Positions 7,350-15,504 of a stretch of 36,976 bases of DNA are shown in pieces. The DNA is from JACCQS01 sp050999295. Lineage in GTDB: Bacteria; Actinomycetota; Actinomycetes; Mycobacteriales; Geodermatophilaceae. The notes under the pieces were generated by a model that saw only the letters and a list, made by a program, of their open reading frames with translations, did not search any database and was not told the DNA's origin. Location of the stretch: the NCBI GenBank assembly GCA_050999295.1, contig JBPCPI010000182.1, positions 1-36,976 on the forward strand. Direction: 5' to 3'. How positions within the stretch are numbered: the first letter of the stretch is position 1; each line of letters begins with the position of its first letter. The position numbers were made by a program, and so were the translations under genes.

Positions 7350-8548
7350 CGAGTCCTAGGTGCTGGGCTGCCGAGTGCGAAGAGGCGATGGGCCTCCGCG
7401 GTGGCGGCGCGGAGCACCTCCTTGACCGGCAGCTCGAGTTTCTCGGCGGCACGGGCGACGTCGTCGAACTCCACGCTCACATTGACCACCCGACCGTCGT
7501 CGCGGGCGAGCTTCACGCCGATCTGCTCGCCCTGCACGCGGACGCTGGCCTGTTCCCGGTCCAGCGCGTGCTTGCCGACCGGCAGGCTCCGCAACCCGAT
7601 GGTCGAGGTGCGGGCGAAGATCTGCTTGCGTACGTCGGCCTCCACGGCTGGGGCGCACAGGACGTGCAAGGTGTGCGCCGGCCGGCCCTTCTTCATCAGG
7701 ATGGGGCTGAGCCAGGCATCTGATGCTCCTGCGGCGAGCAGGGCCGAGAGTGCGTCCGGCCACAGCCGGGGGTCCATATCGTCTACATTGGACTCAAGGA
7801 GCACGGCTGTTGCGGAATCGGGTTGGCCGACAGGTTCCCCCAGGACGAGTCGCAGAATGTTGGCGACCTCGTCGATTTCCCGGCTACCGGCTCCGTGACC
7901 CACGGCATGCACCCGCATGGGTGGCATCTCCTGCCACCGGGTGACCGCTGTGGCCAGTAGGGCCGCCCCGGTCGGGGTGCACATCTCGTACGGCGCTGGC
8001 CCCGACCAGACCGGCGCGTCCGCAGCCGAAAGCAATTGCAGGACAGCCGGCCCCGGTATAGGGATGAAGCCATGCTCGCCTCGGCTCATTCCGCTGCCCA
8101 GCGACACGGTCCCGGCGGAGAGTTCGGTCAGCCCCAGTGAGTGGAATCCGGCACACACTCCGACGATGTCGGCGATGGCATCCAGGCCGCCGATTTCGTG
8201 AAAGTGCACCTGTTCGGGTGTGGTCCGGTGCACATCGGCCTCGGCCCTTGCCAGCCGGGCGAAGGCGTCCAGAGCGTTGCGGCGGATCGGCTCGGCCAAC
8301 GGCGCCGACTCCAACTGGGCGCGGATGTTGGCCCACGTGCGAGTGACGGTCGAGCGGGGAGCCTTGACGTCCACCTTGGTCGCGGCCAAACCCTGCCGCG
8401 TTGTGGCCGCCACGCTCAGGTGCATCGGCTCGACGCCGATCGCGTCGACCGCCTCCTGCATCACCGACACCGCTGCTCCGGCATCGACCAGGGCCCCGAG
8501 CAGCATGTCGCCGCTCGCCCCGGCGGTGAGATCCAGCCATCCGATCAC
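7346..8548 (-). CDS. larC: Nickel-pincer cofactor biosynthesis protein LarC
   Basis: This 400-residue protein has all landmarks of LarC (formerly DUF111): N-terminal GWLDLTAGASGDMLLGALVD, HFHEIGGLDAIADIVG at residues 115-130, the PIPGPAVLQLL and CTPTGAALL segments, and LESNVDDMDP introducing the C-terminal CTP-binding half. LarC is a CTP-dependent cyclometallase that inserts nickel into the pyridinium bisthiocarboxylate mononucleotide made by LarB and LarE. Here both halves lie in one frame, unlike Lactobacillus plantarum, where a programmed frameshift joins larC1 and larC2. No larA, larB or larE is in the window. GTG/ATG start at 8548; the gap to divergent pheA is 104 nt. Confidence 0.93.
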   Translation of the reverse strand: MIGWLDLTAGASGDMLLGALVDAGAAVSVMQEAVDAIGVEPMHLSVAATTRQGLAATKVDVKAPRSTVTRTWANIRAQLESAPLAEPIRRNALDAFARLARAEADVHRTTPEQVHFHEIGGLDAIADIVGVCAGFHSLGLTELSAGTVSLGSGMSRGEHGFIPIPGPAVLQLLSAADAPVWSGPAPYEMCTPTGAALLATAVTRWQEMPPMRVHAVGHGAGSREIDEVANILRLVLGEPVGQPDSATAVLLESNVDDMDPRLWPDALSALLAAGASDAWLSPILMKKGRPAHTLHVLCAPAVEADVRKQIFARTSTIGLRSLPVGKHALDREQASVRVQGEQIGVKLARDDGRVVNVSVEFDDVARAAEKLELPVKEVLRAATAEAHRLFALGSPAPRTR

Positions 8549-8618
8549 GGAAGGGAGTATCTATGAACCGACTCAGGGGCACCCTGGTACGTACCTAGTG
8601 TTGCAATCTTCCCTTCAT

Positions 8619-8636
8619 CGGCGGCTGGCGCCGCCG
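8619..8636. promoter_or_regulatory. GC-rich hairpin in the pheA leader
   Basis: CGGCGG-CTGGCG-CCGCCG forms a 6-bp stem ending 16 nt before the pheA start codon, in the larC/pheA divergent region, which also contains the 10-bp palindrome GGTACGTACC at 8586-8595. If transcribed, it would place a stable stem directly over or before the ribosome-binding region. No Phe-rich leader peptide is visible. Regulatory function is only a possibility. Confidence 0.3.
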
Positions 8637-8652
8637 GATTAGGCTCGCCGCC

Positions 8653-9600
8653 ATGCCTGGGGTCCCGCCGACGCGTTTCGCCTTCCTCGGTCCGGAGGGC
8701 ACCTTCGCCGAGATCGGCCTCCGGACTCTGCCGGCCATCGGCGCCGGGGGTGAATCGGCGGGCCAGGCGCTCCCCTCGGTGACCGACGTTCTCGAGGCCG
8801 TACGCCGTGGCGAGGCCGATGCCGGGCTGGTCCCGCTCGAGAACTCCATCGAGGGGTCGGTGGCCGCGACCGTCGACGAACTGGCCACCGGGGAGCCACT
8901 GGTCATCGTGCGAGAGGTCTTCGTGCCGGTCACGTTCCCCTTGCTCGTACGAGCCGGTACTTCGGTCGAGCAGGTCCGTACGTTCGCGACCCACCCGCAC
9001 GCCTATGCCCAGGTACGCCGGCAGCTGAAGTCGATCCTGCCGAACGTCGAGGTGATCGCGACTGCCTCCACTGCGGCGGCCGCGGAAGGGGTTGCGCAGG
9101 GCCGGTACGACGCGGCGGTTGCCTCGCCGATCGCTGCCAGTCGGTACCGGCTCACCGTCGTCCGTGATGACATCGCCGATCACCGGGGCGCGGTGACCAG
9201 GTTCGTACTGGTGTCCCGGCCCGCCCCGCCGCCTTCGCGTACGGGCAACGACAAGACCTCCGTTGCCGCCTTCATCGACGACGACCACACCGGTGCGCTG
9301 CTGGAGGTGCTGACCGAGTTCTCGATCCGCGGGATCAGCTTGACCCGGATCGAGTCCCGCCCGACCAAGGAGCGGCTGGGCATCTACTTCTTCTCCCTGG
9401 ACTGCGAAGGGCACCTCGCCGACGAGCGGATCGGTGAGGCCCTGACTGCGTTGCGGCGGCTGTGCTCGGATCTGCGATTTCTCGGCTCGTACCCTCGGGC
9501 CGACGGACAGGCCCCGAAGCCCGTGCCCGATCGCGCAGTTGACGCATCCTTCTCCGATGCCGCCGCCTGGCTCGCGCGCCTCCGCGAGGGCCGCTTCTAG
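8653..9600 (+). CDS. pheA: Prephenate dehydratase
   Basis: This 315-residue monofunctional enzyme converts prephenate to phenylpyruvate in phenylalanine synthesis. The catalytic domain begins FAFLGPEGTFAEIGL and carries PLENSIEGSV near residues 61-70 and the catalytic TRF at 182-184. The regulatory ACT domain (about 203-280) contains GALLEVLTEFSIRGISLTRIESRP, whose ESRP is the phenylalanine-binding motif, so feedback inhibition is expected. There is no chorismate mutase domain. It is convergent with the GroES-like gene. The order pheA, metallopeptidase, serS resembles that of other actinobacteria. The leader contains a GC-rich hairpin at 8619-8636. Confidence 0.95.
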   Translation: MPGVPPTRFAFLGPEGTFAEIGLRTLPAIGAGGESAGQALPSVTDVLEAVRRGEADAGLVPLENSIEGSVAATVDELATGEPLVIVREVFVPVTFPLLVRAGTSVEQVRTFATHPHAYAQVRRQLKSILPNVEVIATASTAAAAEGVAQGRYDAAVASPIAASRYRLTVVRDDIADHRGAVTRFVLVSRPAPPPSRTGNDKTSVAAFIDDDHTGALLEVLTEFSIRGISLTRIESRPTKERLGIYFFSLDCEGHLADERIGEALTALRRLCSDLRFLGSYPRADGQAPKPVPDRAVDASFSDAAAWLARLREGRF

Positions 9601-9623
9601 CCCGACCAGCTTTGGGACGTGAT

Positions 9624-9727
9624 CCGGAAATAGCTGCGGACGCGTCTGGCGCGGCTGCTGGGGCTGCTGGGGCGTTTAGGCCTGCGCCGCGAAGATCGTG
9701 AGCGCGGATAGTGCACCGCCACTAACG
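9624..9727 (+). repeat. About 103-bp dispersed repeat, copy 1
   Basis: The sequence between pheA and the convergent GroES-like gene is repeated at 16242-16345 in the same orientation with few differences. The shared words include TGCGGACGCGTCTGG, GGGGCTGCTGGGG and, identical in both, the stretch from CTGCGCCGCGAAGATCGTG through AGTGCACCGCCACTA. This copy ends before the right-hand inverted arm GCGCTCACGATC present in copy 2, so it appears truncated. No coding signal. Confidence 0.8.
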
Positions 9728-9746
9728 TGCGGGGCTTTGAAGCTCG

Positions 9747-10124
9747 TCAGAGGTAGAGGCCGGTGGATTCCTCGATGCCTTCTGCTGCGACGGCATGGGC
9801 ATCACGTTCGCGCAGGATGATCAGCGACTCGCCGCGAACCTCTACCTCGTGCTGGTCCTCAGGCGAGAAGAGCACCTGGTCGCCGGGCTTGATCTGGCGG
9901 ACGTGATTCCCAACTCCGACGACCTCGCCCCAGACCAGCCGCTTGGCCATCTGGGCGGTAGCCGGGATCACGATGCCGCCACTGGATCGGCGTTCCCCGG
10001 CCTCCTTGGACAAGCTGACCAGAAGCCGATCGTGCAACATCTTGATCGGCAGCTTGCCCCGATGGCCGGTGCCGCCGTGCGGGTTGCGCTCAGCGCCGGC
10101 GTCCCGAGACAGGTCCTTGCTCAT
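9747..10124 (-). CDS. GroES/Cpn10-like co-chaperonin paralogue
   Basis: Residues 29-125 fit the Cpn10 fold: MLHDRLLVSLSKEAGERRSSGG, where canonical GroES has a mobile loop ending in GGIVLP; then VVGVGNHVRQIKPGDQVLFSPEDQHEVEV, matching the GDxVLF.KY strand, and ESLIILRERD. The usual GroEL-binding loop is retained as SSGGIVIPATAQ. The start may be the ATG at 10124, giving a basic 28-residue extension, or the internal ATG at 10040, giving a 97-residue protein of normal GroES size. No groEL is adjacent, so this is likely an additional orphan copy, possibly specialised for one chaperonin paralogue. Confidence 0.8.
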   Translation of the reverse strand: MSKDLSRDAGAERNPHGGTGHRGKLPIKMLHDRLLVSLSKEAGERRSSGGIVIPATAQMAKRLVWGEVVGVGNHVRQIKPGDQVLFSPEDQHEVEVRGESLIILRERDAHAVAAEGIEESTGLYL

Positions 10125-10305
10125 CAGCCCGACGCTACCGTCCGCATCGACGCAACTCGACCCTGCACCTCGGCCACACTCGACGTCCGGATCGGCGGAA
10201 CTCGACGACTGGCTCGGCGCCCGGCTGCCTACGCTGCCTCAGTGTCAAGGTGGACCCTCGCCCCCATCTCGCGAACGCGGTTGCCGACTCCCCTAGCGTG
10301 AAGGC

Positions 10306-11133
10306 ATGCCCGAGTCCTTGGATCCCCGGATCGCCGCGCACTACGCGCTCGGTGAGGAGGCCGCGCGTCTCGGCAGACCGGATACCCCAACGTTGGAGGC
10401 CGTTCGTACGCGCGTACTGCTGGCCCGGCACCTGCCGGATCCGCCAGTGGTCGTCCTCGACGTCGGCGGCGGCACACCGGGGTGTACGCGCTGCCGCTGG
10501 CTCAGCAGGGGTACCGGGTGCATCTGGTCGACCCCTGGCCGGACCACGTTGCGAGCGCCGCGCGATCCTCGGCCGAGCAGCCCCAGGCTCCGTTGGCCTC
10601 GGCGCAGCCGGGCGATGCCAGGCAGCTAGCCGCCGCTGACGCAAGTGTGGATGCGGTCCTGCTGCTCGGCCCGCTCTACCATCTGGTGGAAGCGGCCGAC
10701 CGAGCAGCGGCCCTTGCCCAGGCCTTTCGCGTTCTGCGGCCCGGCGGCGTCCTCTTCGCGGCTGGCATCAGCCGATTCGCCTCGACCTACGACGGGATTC
10801 GGAGCGGATTCATCGCCGACCCGTACTTCGAGTCCCTCGTCAAGGGCGTCCTCATCGACGGCGTCCATCGCAACCTCGATCCGCCCGCCCATCCACAGTT
10901 CTTCACCCTGGCCTACTTTCACCGGCCGGAGGAACTGCGCGCGGAACTGGTGACGGCCGGATTCGGCTCCGTCGACCTGGTAGCGCTAGAAGGCCCCGGG
11001 TTCCTTCCAGGCGGGACTCGACCTGTCCGACGGTGCGCAGCGCGACGCCATTCTGCGGGCGATCGAGCGGGTCGAACGCGAGCCCTCGTTGCTCGGCGCG
11101 AGTTCCCATCTGATGGCCATCGGGATCCGCTGA
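10306..11133 (+). pseudogene. SAM-dependent methyltransferase, disrupted by two frameshifts
   Basis: Three frame segments make one class I methyltransferase of about 275 residues. Frame 1 gives MPESLDPRIAAHYALGEEAA through VVVLDVGGGT (SAM-binding motif I). Near 10475 the coding frame moves so that it continues VYALPLAQQGYRVHLVDPWP and later AFRVLRPGGVLFAAGIS and FHRPEELRAEL. Near 11000 it returns to frame 1 with FQAGLDLSDGAQRDAILRAI and ends GASSHLMAIGIR at 11133. The first shift looks like a duplicated CA (CACAC for CAC); the second adds one base, so together they restore the frame. Either the gene is recently decayed or these are sequence errors; the full C-terminus is conserved, which favours recent change or error. 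The substrate is unknown. Confidence 0.8.
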
Positions 11134-11138
11134 CCCGG

Positions 11139-11486
11139 TCAGCCCCAGCCCAGTTCGTGCAGCCGGGCGTCGTCGATGCCGAAGTGATGGGCTATCTCGT
11201 GTACGACCGTGATCGCCACTTCCTCGACCACCTCGTCCTCCGACGAGCACATCTCGCAGATCGCGGCCCGGTAGATCATGATCCGGTCCGGCAGATCGCC
11301 GCCGTACGTCCAGCCGCGGTCGGTGAGCGCGAACCCCTCGTAGAGCCCCAGGATGCTCGGCTCGTCCTGGTTGCGCTCCTCGACCAGGACCACGACGTTG
11401 TCCATCATCTGGGTGAGCTCCGGCGGGATCAGGTCCAGTGCGTCGGAGACCATCTCTTCGAACTGAGCCAGGGGTACGTCGATCAC
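11139..11486 (-). CDS. Small zincin-like metallopeptidase-family protein
   Basis: This 115-residue protein contains HEIAHHFGIDDARLHELGW at the C-terminus, an extended HExxHxxGxxD zinc site, preceded by the family's LPDRIMIYRAAICEM and the N-terminal FEEMVSDALDLIPPEL. It belongs to the compact DUF1025-type metallopeptidase family common next to serS or pheA in actinobacteria; the physiological substrate is unknown. GTG start at 11486 overlaps the guaB1 stop by 4 nt (GTGA), so it is translationally coupled to that gene. Confidence 0.88.
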   Translation of the reverse strand: MIDVPLAQFEEMVSDALDLIPPELTQMMDNVVVLVEERNQDEPSILGLYEGFALTDRGWTYGGDLPDRIMIYRAAICEMCSSEDEVVEEVAITVVHEIAHHFGIDDARLHELGWG

Positions 11487-12916
11487 CAGCTGACCGGGCG
11501 TGGCCGGCCCTCCTCGTACCCGGCAGCGCTCTGTACGCCGACGACTGCGCGCGCATGCAGTTCATCGATGCTCGTCGCCCCGGCGTAGGTACACGCGCTG
11601 CGCACCCCGGCCATGATCGTGTCGAGCAGGTCCTCGACACCAGGCCGGGCGGGGTCCAGGTACATCCGCGAAGAGCTGATGCCCTCGTCGAACAACCCGG
11701 ATCGGGCCCGGTCGAAGCCGCTCTGCTCCCGTGTTCGCGCCGAAACCGCCCGCGCGGAGGCCATTCCGAAACTCTCCTTGTACTGGCGGCCGTCGCTGTC
11801 GCTGTGGATGTCGCCGGCGCTCTCGTACGTCCCCGCGAACCAGGACCCGATCATCACGGTGCAGGCCCCAGCGGCCAGAGCCAGTGCGACGTCCCGGGGA
11901 TGCTTCACCCCGCCGTCGGCCCAGACGTGCTTTCCCAGCGTCCGGGCGACGGCCGCACACTCCATGACCGCCGAGAACTGCGGGCGCCCAACGCCGGTCA
12001 TCATCCGGGTCGTGCACATCGCGCCGGGGCCGACACCGACCTTGACCACATCAGCGCCCGCCTCGATCAACGCCCGGGTGCCATCCGCGGACACCACATT
12101 TCCGGCCACGAGCCGCTGATCGGGTCCCACGGCCGCGCGTACGGCCACCAGGGCGTCGATCATCTTCTGCTGATAACCGTGGGCGGTGTCGATCACCAGA
12201 ACGTCGACACCGCTGGCCAACAACGTCGTCGCCCGCCCGGCCACGTCGCCGTTGACCCCGACGGCTGCAGCGGTCAGCAGTTGGCCGGAGCCGTCCACGG
12301 CCGGTCGGTACAGGCCCGCCCGTACCGCGCCCTTGCGTGTGGTGACCCCGACCAGCCGCTCCCCGGCGACAACCGGGGCGATCCGTACCCGTTCGTCGGT
12401 GAGCAGGTCGAAGATCTTCGCCGGATCCGTCCCGTCCTCCACAGTGACCATGTGCGAACTCATCGCCGCGCCCACCTGAGCGAAGCGGTCCCAACCCGCG
12501 CAGTCCCGTTCGGTCAGGATGCCGACCGGCCGCTCGCCGTCGACAACGACCGCCCCGCCGTGAGCGCGCTTGTGCAACAAGGACAATGCCTCGCCGATGG
12601 TGGTTTCCGGCGTGACCGTGATTGGGGTGTCGTAGAGCAGATGCCGGTTCTTCAGCCAGGCCACAACGTCGGCGACGACCGAGGTCGGGATGTCCTGGGG
12701 CAACACCGCCAGCCCACCGCGCCGACCGATCGTCTCCGCCATCCGTCGGCCCGAGATCGCGGTCATGTTGGCGACCGCGATCGGGATCGTCGTACCCAGC
12801 CGGTCCGGGGTGGTGAGGTCCACGTCGAGCCGGGAGGAGACCGCCGAATGCTGCGGAACCATGAAGACGTCTTCATAGGTCAGGTCGTACGCGGGCGGTG
12901 AGCCGAGGAACTGCAT
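11483..12916 (-). CDS. guaB1: GuaB1-type GMP reductase (IMPDH-related)
   Basis: This 477-residue protein has the IMPDH/GMP reductase architecture: a barrel interrupted by two CBS domains at about residues 95-210 (TPETTIGEALSLL, PVGILTERDCAGW, AQVGAAMSSHMVTVEDG), then VLVIDTAHGYQQKMI, the catalytic loop GVGPGAMCTTRMMTGVG with its Cys, and SWFAGTYESAGDI. Actinobacterial GuaB1 was shown in Mycobacterium smegmatis to be a GMP reductase regulated through its CBS domains, feeding guanine nucleotides back to IMP. The ATG at 12916 gives the family start MQFLGSPPAYDLTYEDVFM with normal length; upstream in-frame ATGs run into the palindrome region. It is co-transcribed with the metallopeptidase and divergent from serS. 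Confidence 0.92.
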   Translation of the reverse strand: MQFLGSPPAYDLTYEDVFMVPQHSAVSSRLDVDLTTPDRLGTTIPIAVANMTAISGRRMAETIGRRGGLAVLPQDIPTSVVADVVAWLKNRHLLYDTPITVTPETTIGEALSLLHKRAHGGAVVVDGERPVGILTERDCAGWDRFAQVGAAMSSHMVTVEDGTDPAKIFDLLTDERVRIAPVVAGERLVGVTTRKGAVRAGLYRPAVDGSGQLLTAAAVGVNGDVAGRATTLLASGVDVLVIDTAHGYQQKMIDALVAVRAAVGPDQRLVAGNVVSADGTRALIEAGADVVKVGVGPGAMCTTRMMTGVGRPQFSAVMECAAVARTLGKHVWADGGVKHPRDVALALAAGACTVMIGSWFAGTYESAGDIHSDSDGRQYKESFGMASARAVSARTREQSGFDRARSGLFDEGISSSRMYLDPARPGVEDLLDTIMAGVRSACTYAGATSIDELHARAVVGVQSAAGYEEGRPRPVSW

Positions 12917-12971
12917 GTCGGCCATTGTCCCGTGCCACGCCAAGGGAGCCATCACTGCACCACCGCCACGT

Positions 12972-12997
12972 CTGGCGGTTTTGGCCAAAACCGCCAG
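12972..12997. promoter_or_regulatory. Perfect 26-bp palindrome between guaB1 and serS
   Basis: Every base of 12972-12997 pairs: the half-site is CTGGCGGTTTTGG and the centre is GGCC. It lies 55 bp upstream of the guaB1 start and 96 bp upstream of serS, between divergent genes, so a terminator role is less likely than an operator or a hairpin in one leader. The length and perfection exceed chance. No regulator can be assigned. Confidence 0.6.
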
Positions 12998-13093
12998 GGA
13001 GGGGAGTGGCCATTTGACGTAACCCCACCAGGAGCGCCCGGCCAGGCGAGGCGGCACTCCGGAATGAGCCGGCAGGCCGGATAACCTCGTGGA

Positions 13094-14362
13094 GTGATCG
13101 ATCTGCGGGTGCTTCGCGACGAACCCGACCTGGTTCGGGCCAGCCTGACCGCCCGCGGGATGCCGTCGACCCTGGCCGACGAACTCCTGTCCGCGGACGT
13201 AGCTCGCCGAGCCGCGGTCACCAGGGCCGACCAGTTGCGCTCGGAACAGAAGGCTGCATCGAAGAAGATCGGGTCGGCAGCCAAGGAGGAGCGCCCGGCG
13301 ATGCTGGCCGTTGCTCAGGACCTCGCGGCGCAGGTCAGGGCGGTTGAGGAGCAGGAACGGCTAGCCGATACCGCCCTACGGGCCGCGCACCTCGCCGTAC
13401 CGAACCTGGTCGAGGACGGCGTTCCGCCGGGTGGTGAGGACAACAGCGTCGTCCTCGAGACGATCGGGGAAGTGCCGACGTACGACTTCGAACCTCGTGA
13501 CCACGTCGCGATCGGTACGGGCTTGCGCGCCATCGACATCGAGCGCGGCGCGAAGGTCTCCGGTGCCCGGTTCTATTTCCTGACGGGCGTGGGTGCAGAA
13601 CTGGAGTTCGCGCTGGCCAACCTGGCGATGGCCCAGGCCCGGGAGACCGGCTTCACGCCGATTATCGCGCCCTCGCTGGTACGACCAGAAGCTATGGAGG
13701 GCACCGGCTTTCTCGGTGCGCACGCGGACGAGGTGTACCGGCTCGCGGCCGACGACCTGTATCTCGTGGGGACCTCCGAGGTGGCATTGGCCGCCTATCA
13801 CTCCGAGGAGATCCTTGACCTCGGCGCCGGGCCGATTCGCTATGCAGGCTGGTCCTCCTGTTTTCGCCGGGAGGCTGGCTCGTACGGCAAGGACACCCGC
13901 GGGATCATCCGGGTGCACTGGTTCGACAAGGTGGAGATGTTCTCCTTCTGTCCGCCGGAGCAGGCTGCCGCCGAGCACCGGCGACTGCTCGGGTGGGAGC
14001 AGCAGTTCCTTGCTGCGCTGGAACTTCCGTACCAAGTAGTCGACATCGCGGCCGGCGATCTGGGGAGCAGCGCGGTGCGCAAGTACGACTGCGAGGCGTG
14101 GTTCCCGTCGCAGTCGGCCTACCGGGAGTTGACGTCGACCTCGAACTGCACGACCTTCCAGGCCCGGCGGCTCAACATCCGCTACCGCGACCAGGACGGT
14201 CGAGTGCAGACCGCGGCCACCCTGAACGGCACCCTGTGCGCGATCGCCCGGACCATCGCCTGCCTGCTCGAGGTGCATCAGCAGGCCGACGGATCGGTAC
14301 GCGTACCGCAGGCCCTGCGCCCCTACCTCGATGGCCGCGAAGTTCTGGAACCCGTTGCCTGA
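13094..14362 (+). CDS. serS: Seryl-tRNA synthetase
   Basis: This 422-residue class II synthetase charges tRNA-Ser with serine. The N-terminal coiled-coil arm that reads the long variable loop of tRNA-Ser spans about residues 1-100 (DLRVLRDEPDLVRASLTARG through EEQERLADTALRA). The catalytic core has the motif 2 loop (SSCFRREAGSYGKDTRGIIR), the following HWFDKVEMF, and motif 3 (TLNGTLCAIARTIACLLE), plus the serine-binding TSNCTTFQARR. GTG start at 13094. It stands alone, divergent from guaB1 and followed by a palindromic element. A cognate tRNA-Ser(UGA) lies at 34.4 kb. Confidence 0.97.
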   Translation: MIDLRVLRDEPDLVRASLTARGMPSTLADELLSADVARRAAVTRADQLRSEQKAASKKIGSAAKEERPAMLAVAQDLAAQVRAVEEQERLADTALRAAHLAVPNLVEDGVPPGGEDNSVVLETIGEVPTYDFEPRDHVAIGTGLRAIDIERGAKVSGARFYFLTGVGAELEFALANLAMAQARETGFTPIIAPSLVRPEAMEGTGFLGAHADEVYRLAADDLYLVGTSEVALAAYHSEEILDLGAGPIRYAGWSSCFRREAGSYGKDTRGIIRVHWFDKVEMFSFCPPEQAAAEHRRLLGWEQQFLAALELPYQVVDIAAGDLGSSAVRKYDCEAWFPSQSAYRELTSTSNCTTFQARRLNIRYRDQDGRVQTAATLNGTLCAIARTIACLLEVHQQADGSVRVPQALRPYLDGREVLEPVA

Positions 14363-14386
14363 GCGCGCCGACTTGGGCCACACCCG

Positions 14387-14459
14387 TCGTGATCTTGACG
14401 TTGTTGCGGTTTTCAGCGGGATTTCACGGCGTGTCGCCACCACAAGGTCAAGATCACGA
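14387..14459. repeat. Palindromic element family 2, copy A (73 bp)
   Basis: Perfect 13-bp inverted ends TCGTGATCTTGAC (14387-14399) and complement (14447-14459) enclose TTGCGGTTTTCAG and ACGGCGTGTCGCCACCA. The reverse complement of 18478-18548 matches it at about 60 of 71 positions without gaps. The last base of the element is the first base of the downstream HAD gene's ATG, so the element forms the 5' leader of that gene. Confidence 0.85.
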
Positions 14460-15331
14460 TGGTGATGGTCCCGTCGTGGCGGCCGAGGCTCGTTGCCACC
14501 GACCTGGACGGGACCTTCCTGGACTCCACGGCCCACGTGAGCCCGCGGAGCGCCGCCGCTCTGGCCCGGTTGCGAACCGAGGGGATCCCGGTCGTCGGCG
14601 TGACCGGACGAGCCCCGCGCCTGCTGCACACGGTTGACGAGTACTTCGGCGGCGAGGGGATCGTGGTGATGGCCCAGGGGGCTTTCGTCGGCGACCTGTC
14701 CACTGGCGAGGTCCTGCGCCAGGTCACGCTGGCCAGTGCAGTGGCTCTCGATCTCACCGCCCGGATCGAGGCGGTGTCCGGGCCGCTCCTGTACGCCGGC
14801 GAGTACCCGACCGGCGGCAAGCATGTCCTGTACGTCGAACCCGGGTTCACCTGGCCGTACCACGAGGGTTTGCAGGTGGTGGTCCGGGCCGACTTGCCAA
14901 CGGACGGCCCAGCTTTGAAGTTCTATCTGAAGTCCGACCGCCACAACCAGGACGCCTTGCTGGACATTGCCCGTTCGGTCGTGCCCCCGACGGTCGCCGA
15001 GCTGACGCACGCCGGCCTGGGATTCATCGAACTGTGCCCGCCTGGTGTCACCAAAGCGACCGGTCTTGCCGTCGCGCTGGAGCGGTACGGCGTGAACCGT
15101 CGCGACGTATTGGTGTTCGGTGACATGCCCAACGACCTGCCGATGTTCGGTTGGGCAGGACGGTCCGTTGCCGTGGCAAACGCGCATCCGGACGTGCTCG
15201 CCGTGGCCGATGACGTCACCGGGAACAACGACGAGGACGGCGTTGCGGACTACCTGGATCGTCTTCTGTGGTCGGCACCGGAACCGACTGCGGGAGCGCC
15301 GTCAACCACAGTCCAGACACCGGGGCTCTGA
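14459..15331 (+). CDS. HAD-superfamily (Cof-type) phosphatase
   Basis: This 290-residue protein shows all four HAD motifs: ATDLDGTFLD near residue 15 (nucleophile Asp), VTGR at about 48 (Thr), the Lys in VTKATGLAVAL, and GDMPNDLPMF (acidic pair). The C2B-type cap between motifs II and III places it in the Cof/SupH subgroup, which dephosphorylates sugar phosphates, FMN or pyridoxal phosphate; the substrate is not predictable. Starts at 14459 or 14465 are possible, the first overlapping the palindromic element. Its position after serS is common in actinobacteria. Confidence 0.88.
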   Translation: MVMVPSWRPRLVATDLDGTFLDSTAHVSPRSAAALARLRTEGIPVVGVTGRAPRLLHTVDEYFGGEGIVVMAQGAFVGDLSTGEVLRQVTLASAVALDLTARIEAVSGPLLYAGEYPTGGKHVLYVEPGFTWPYHEGLQVVVRADLPTDGPALKFYLKSDRHNQDALLDIARSVVPPTVAELTHAGLGFIELCPPGVTKATGLAVALERYGVNRRDVLVFGDMPNDLPMFGWAGRSVAVANAHPDVLAVADDVTGNNDEDGVADYLDRLLWSAPEPTAGAPSTTVQTPGL

Positions 15332-15340
15332 CGCCGGTCG

Positions 15341-15395
15341 GCGAGCCGGGTTGAGCCGGGTGGAGCCGGGTGGAGCCGGGCCGAGCCGGTGGAGG
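15341..15395 (+). repeat. Short 10-bp tandem repeats
   Basis: About five imperfect copies of a decamer related to TGGAGCCGGG follow the HAD gene. The intergenic stretch 15332-15504 holds these and a small hairpin, GGTTGG-GTAG-CCAACC at 15462-15477, about 27 nt before the alkD-like start. No other signal is apparent. Confidence 0.6.
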
Positions 15396-15504
15396 CGGGA
15401 TACGACGCTGCGCCGCCGTCGCGGCCGGTTCGCTACTCCGCTTGCGGGGTGTGAAAGCGGTGGTTGGGTAGCCAACCGGCGAAAAGGGTTGGGATCGTGG
15501 GCAC

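Noticed and set aside
11438..12901. 487-codon plus-strand open frame opposite guaB1
   Set aside because: Antisense of a strongly supported IMPDH-family gene; composition is that of a shadow frame.
13376..15187. 603-codon minus-strand open frame opposite serS and the HAD gene
   Set aside because: Antisense to two clear genes; no recognisable domain.
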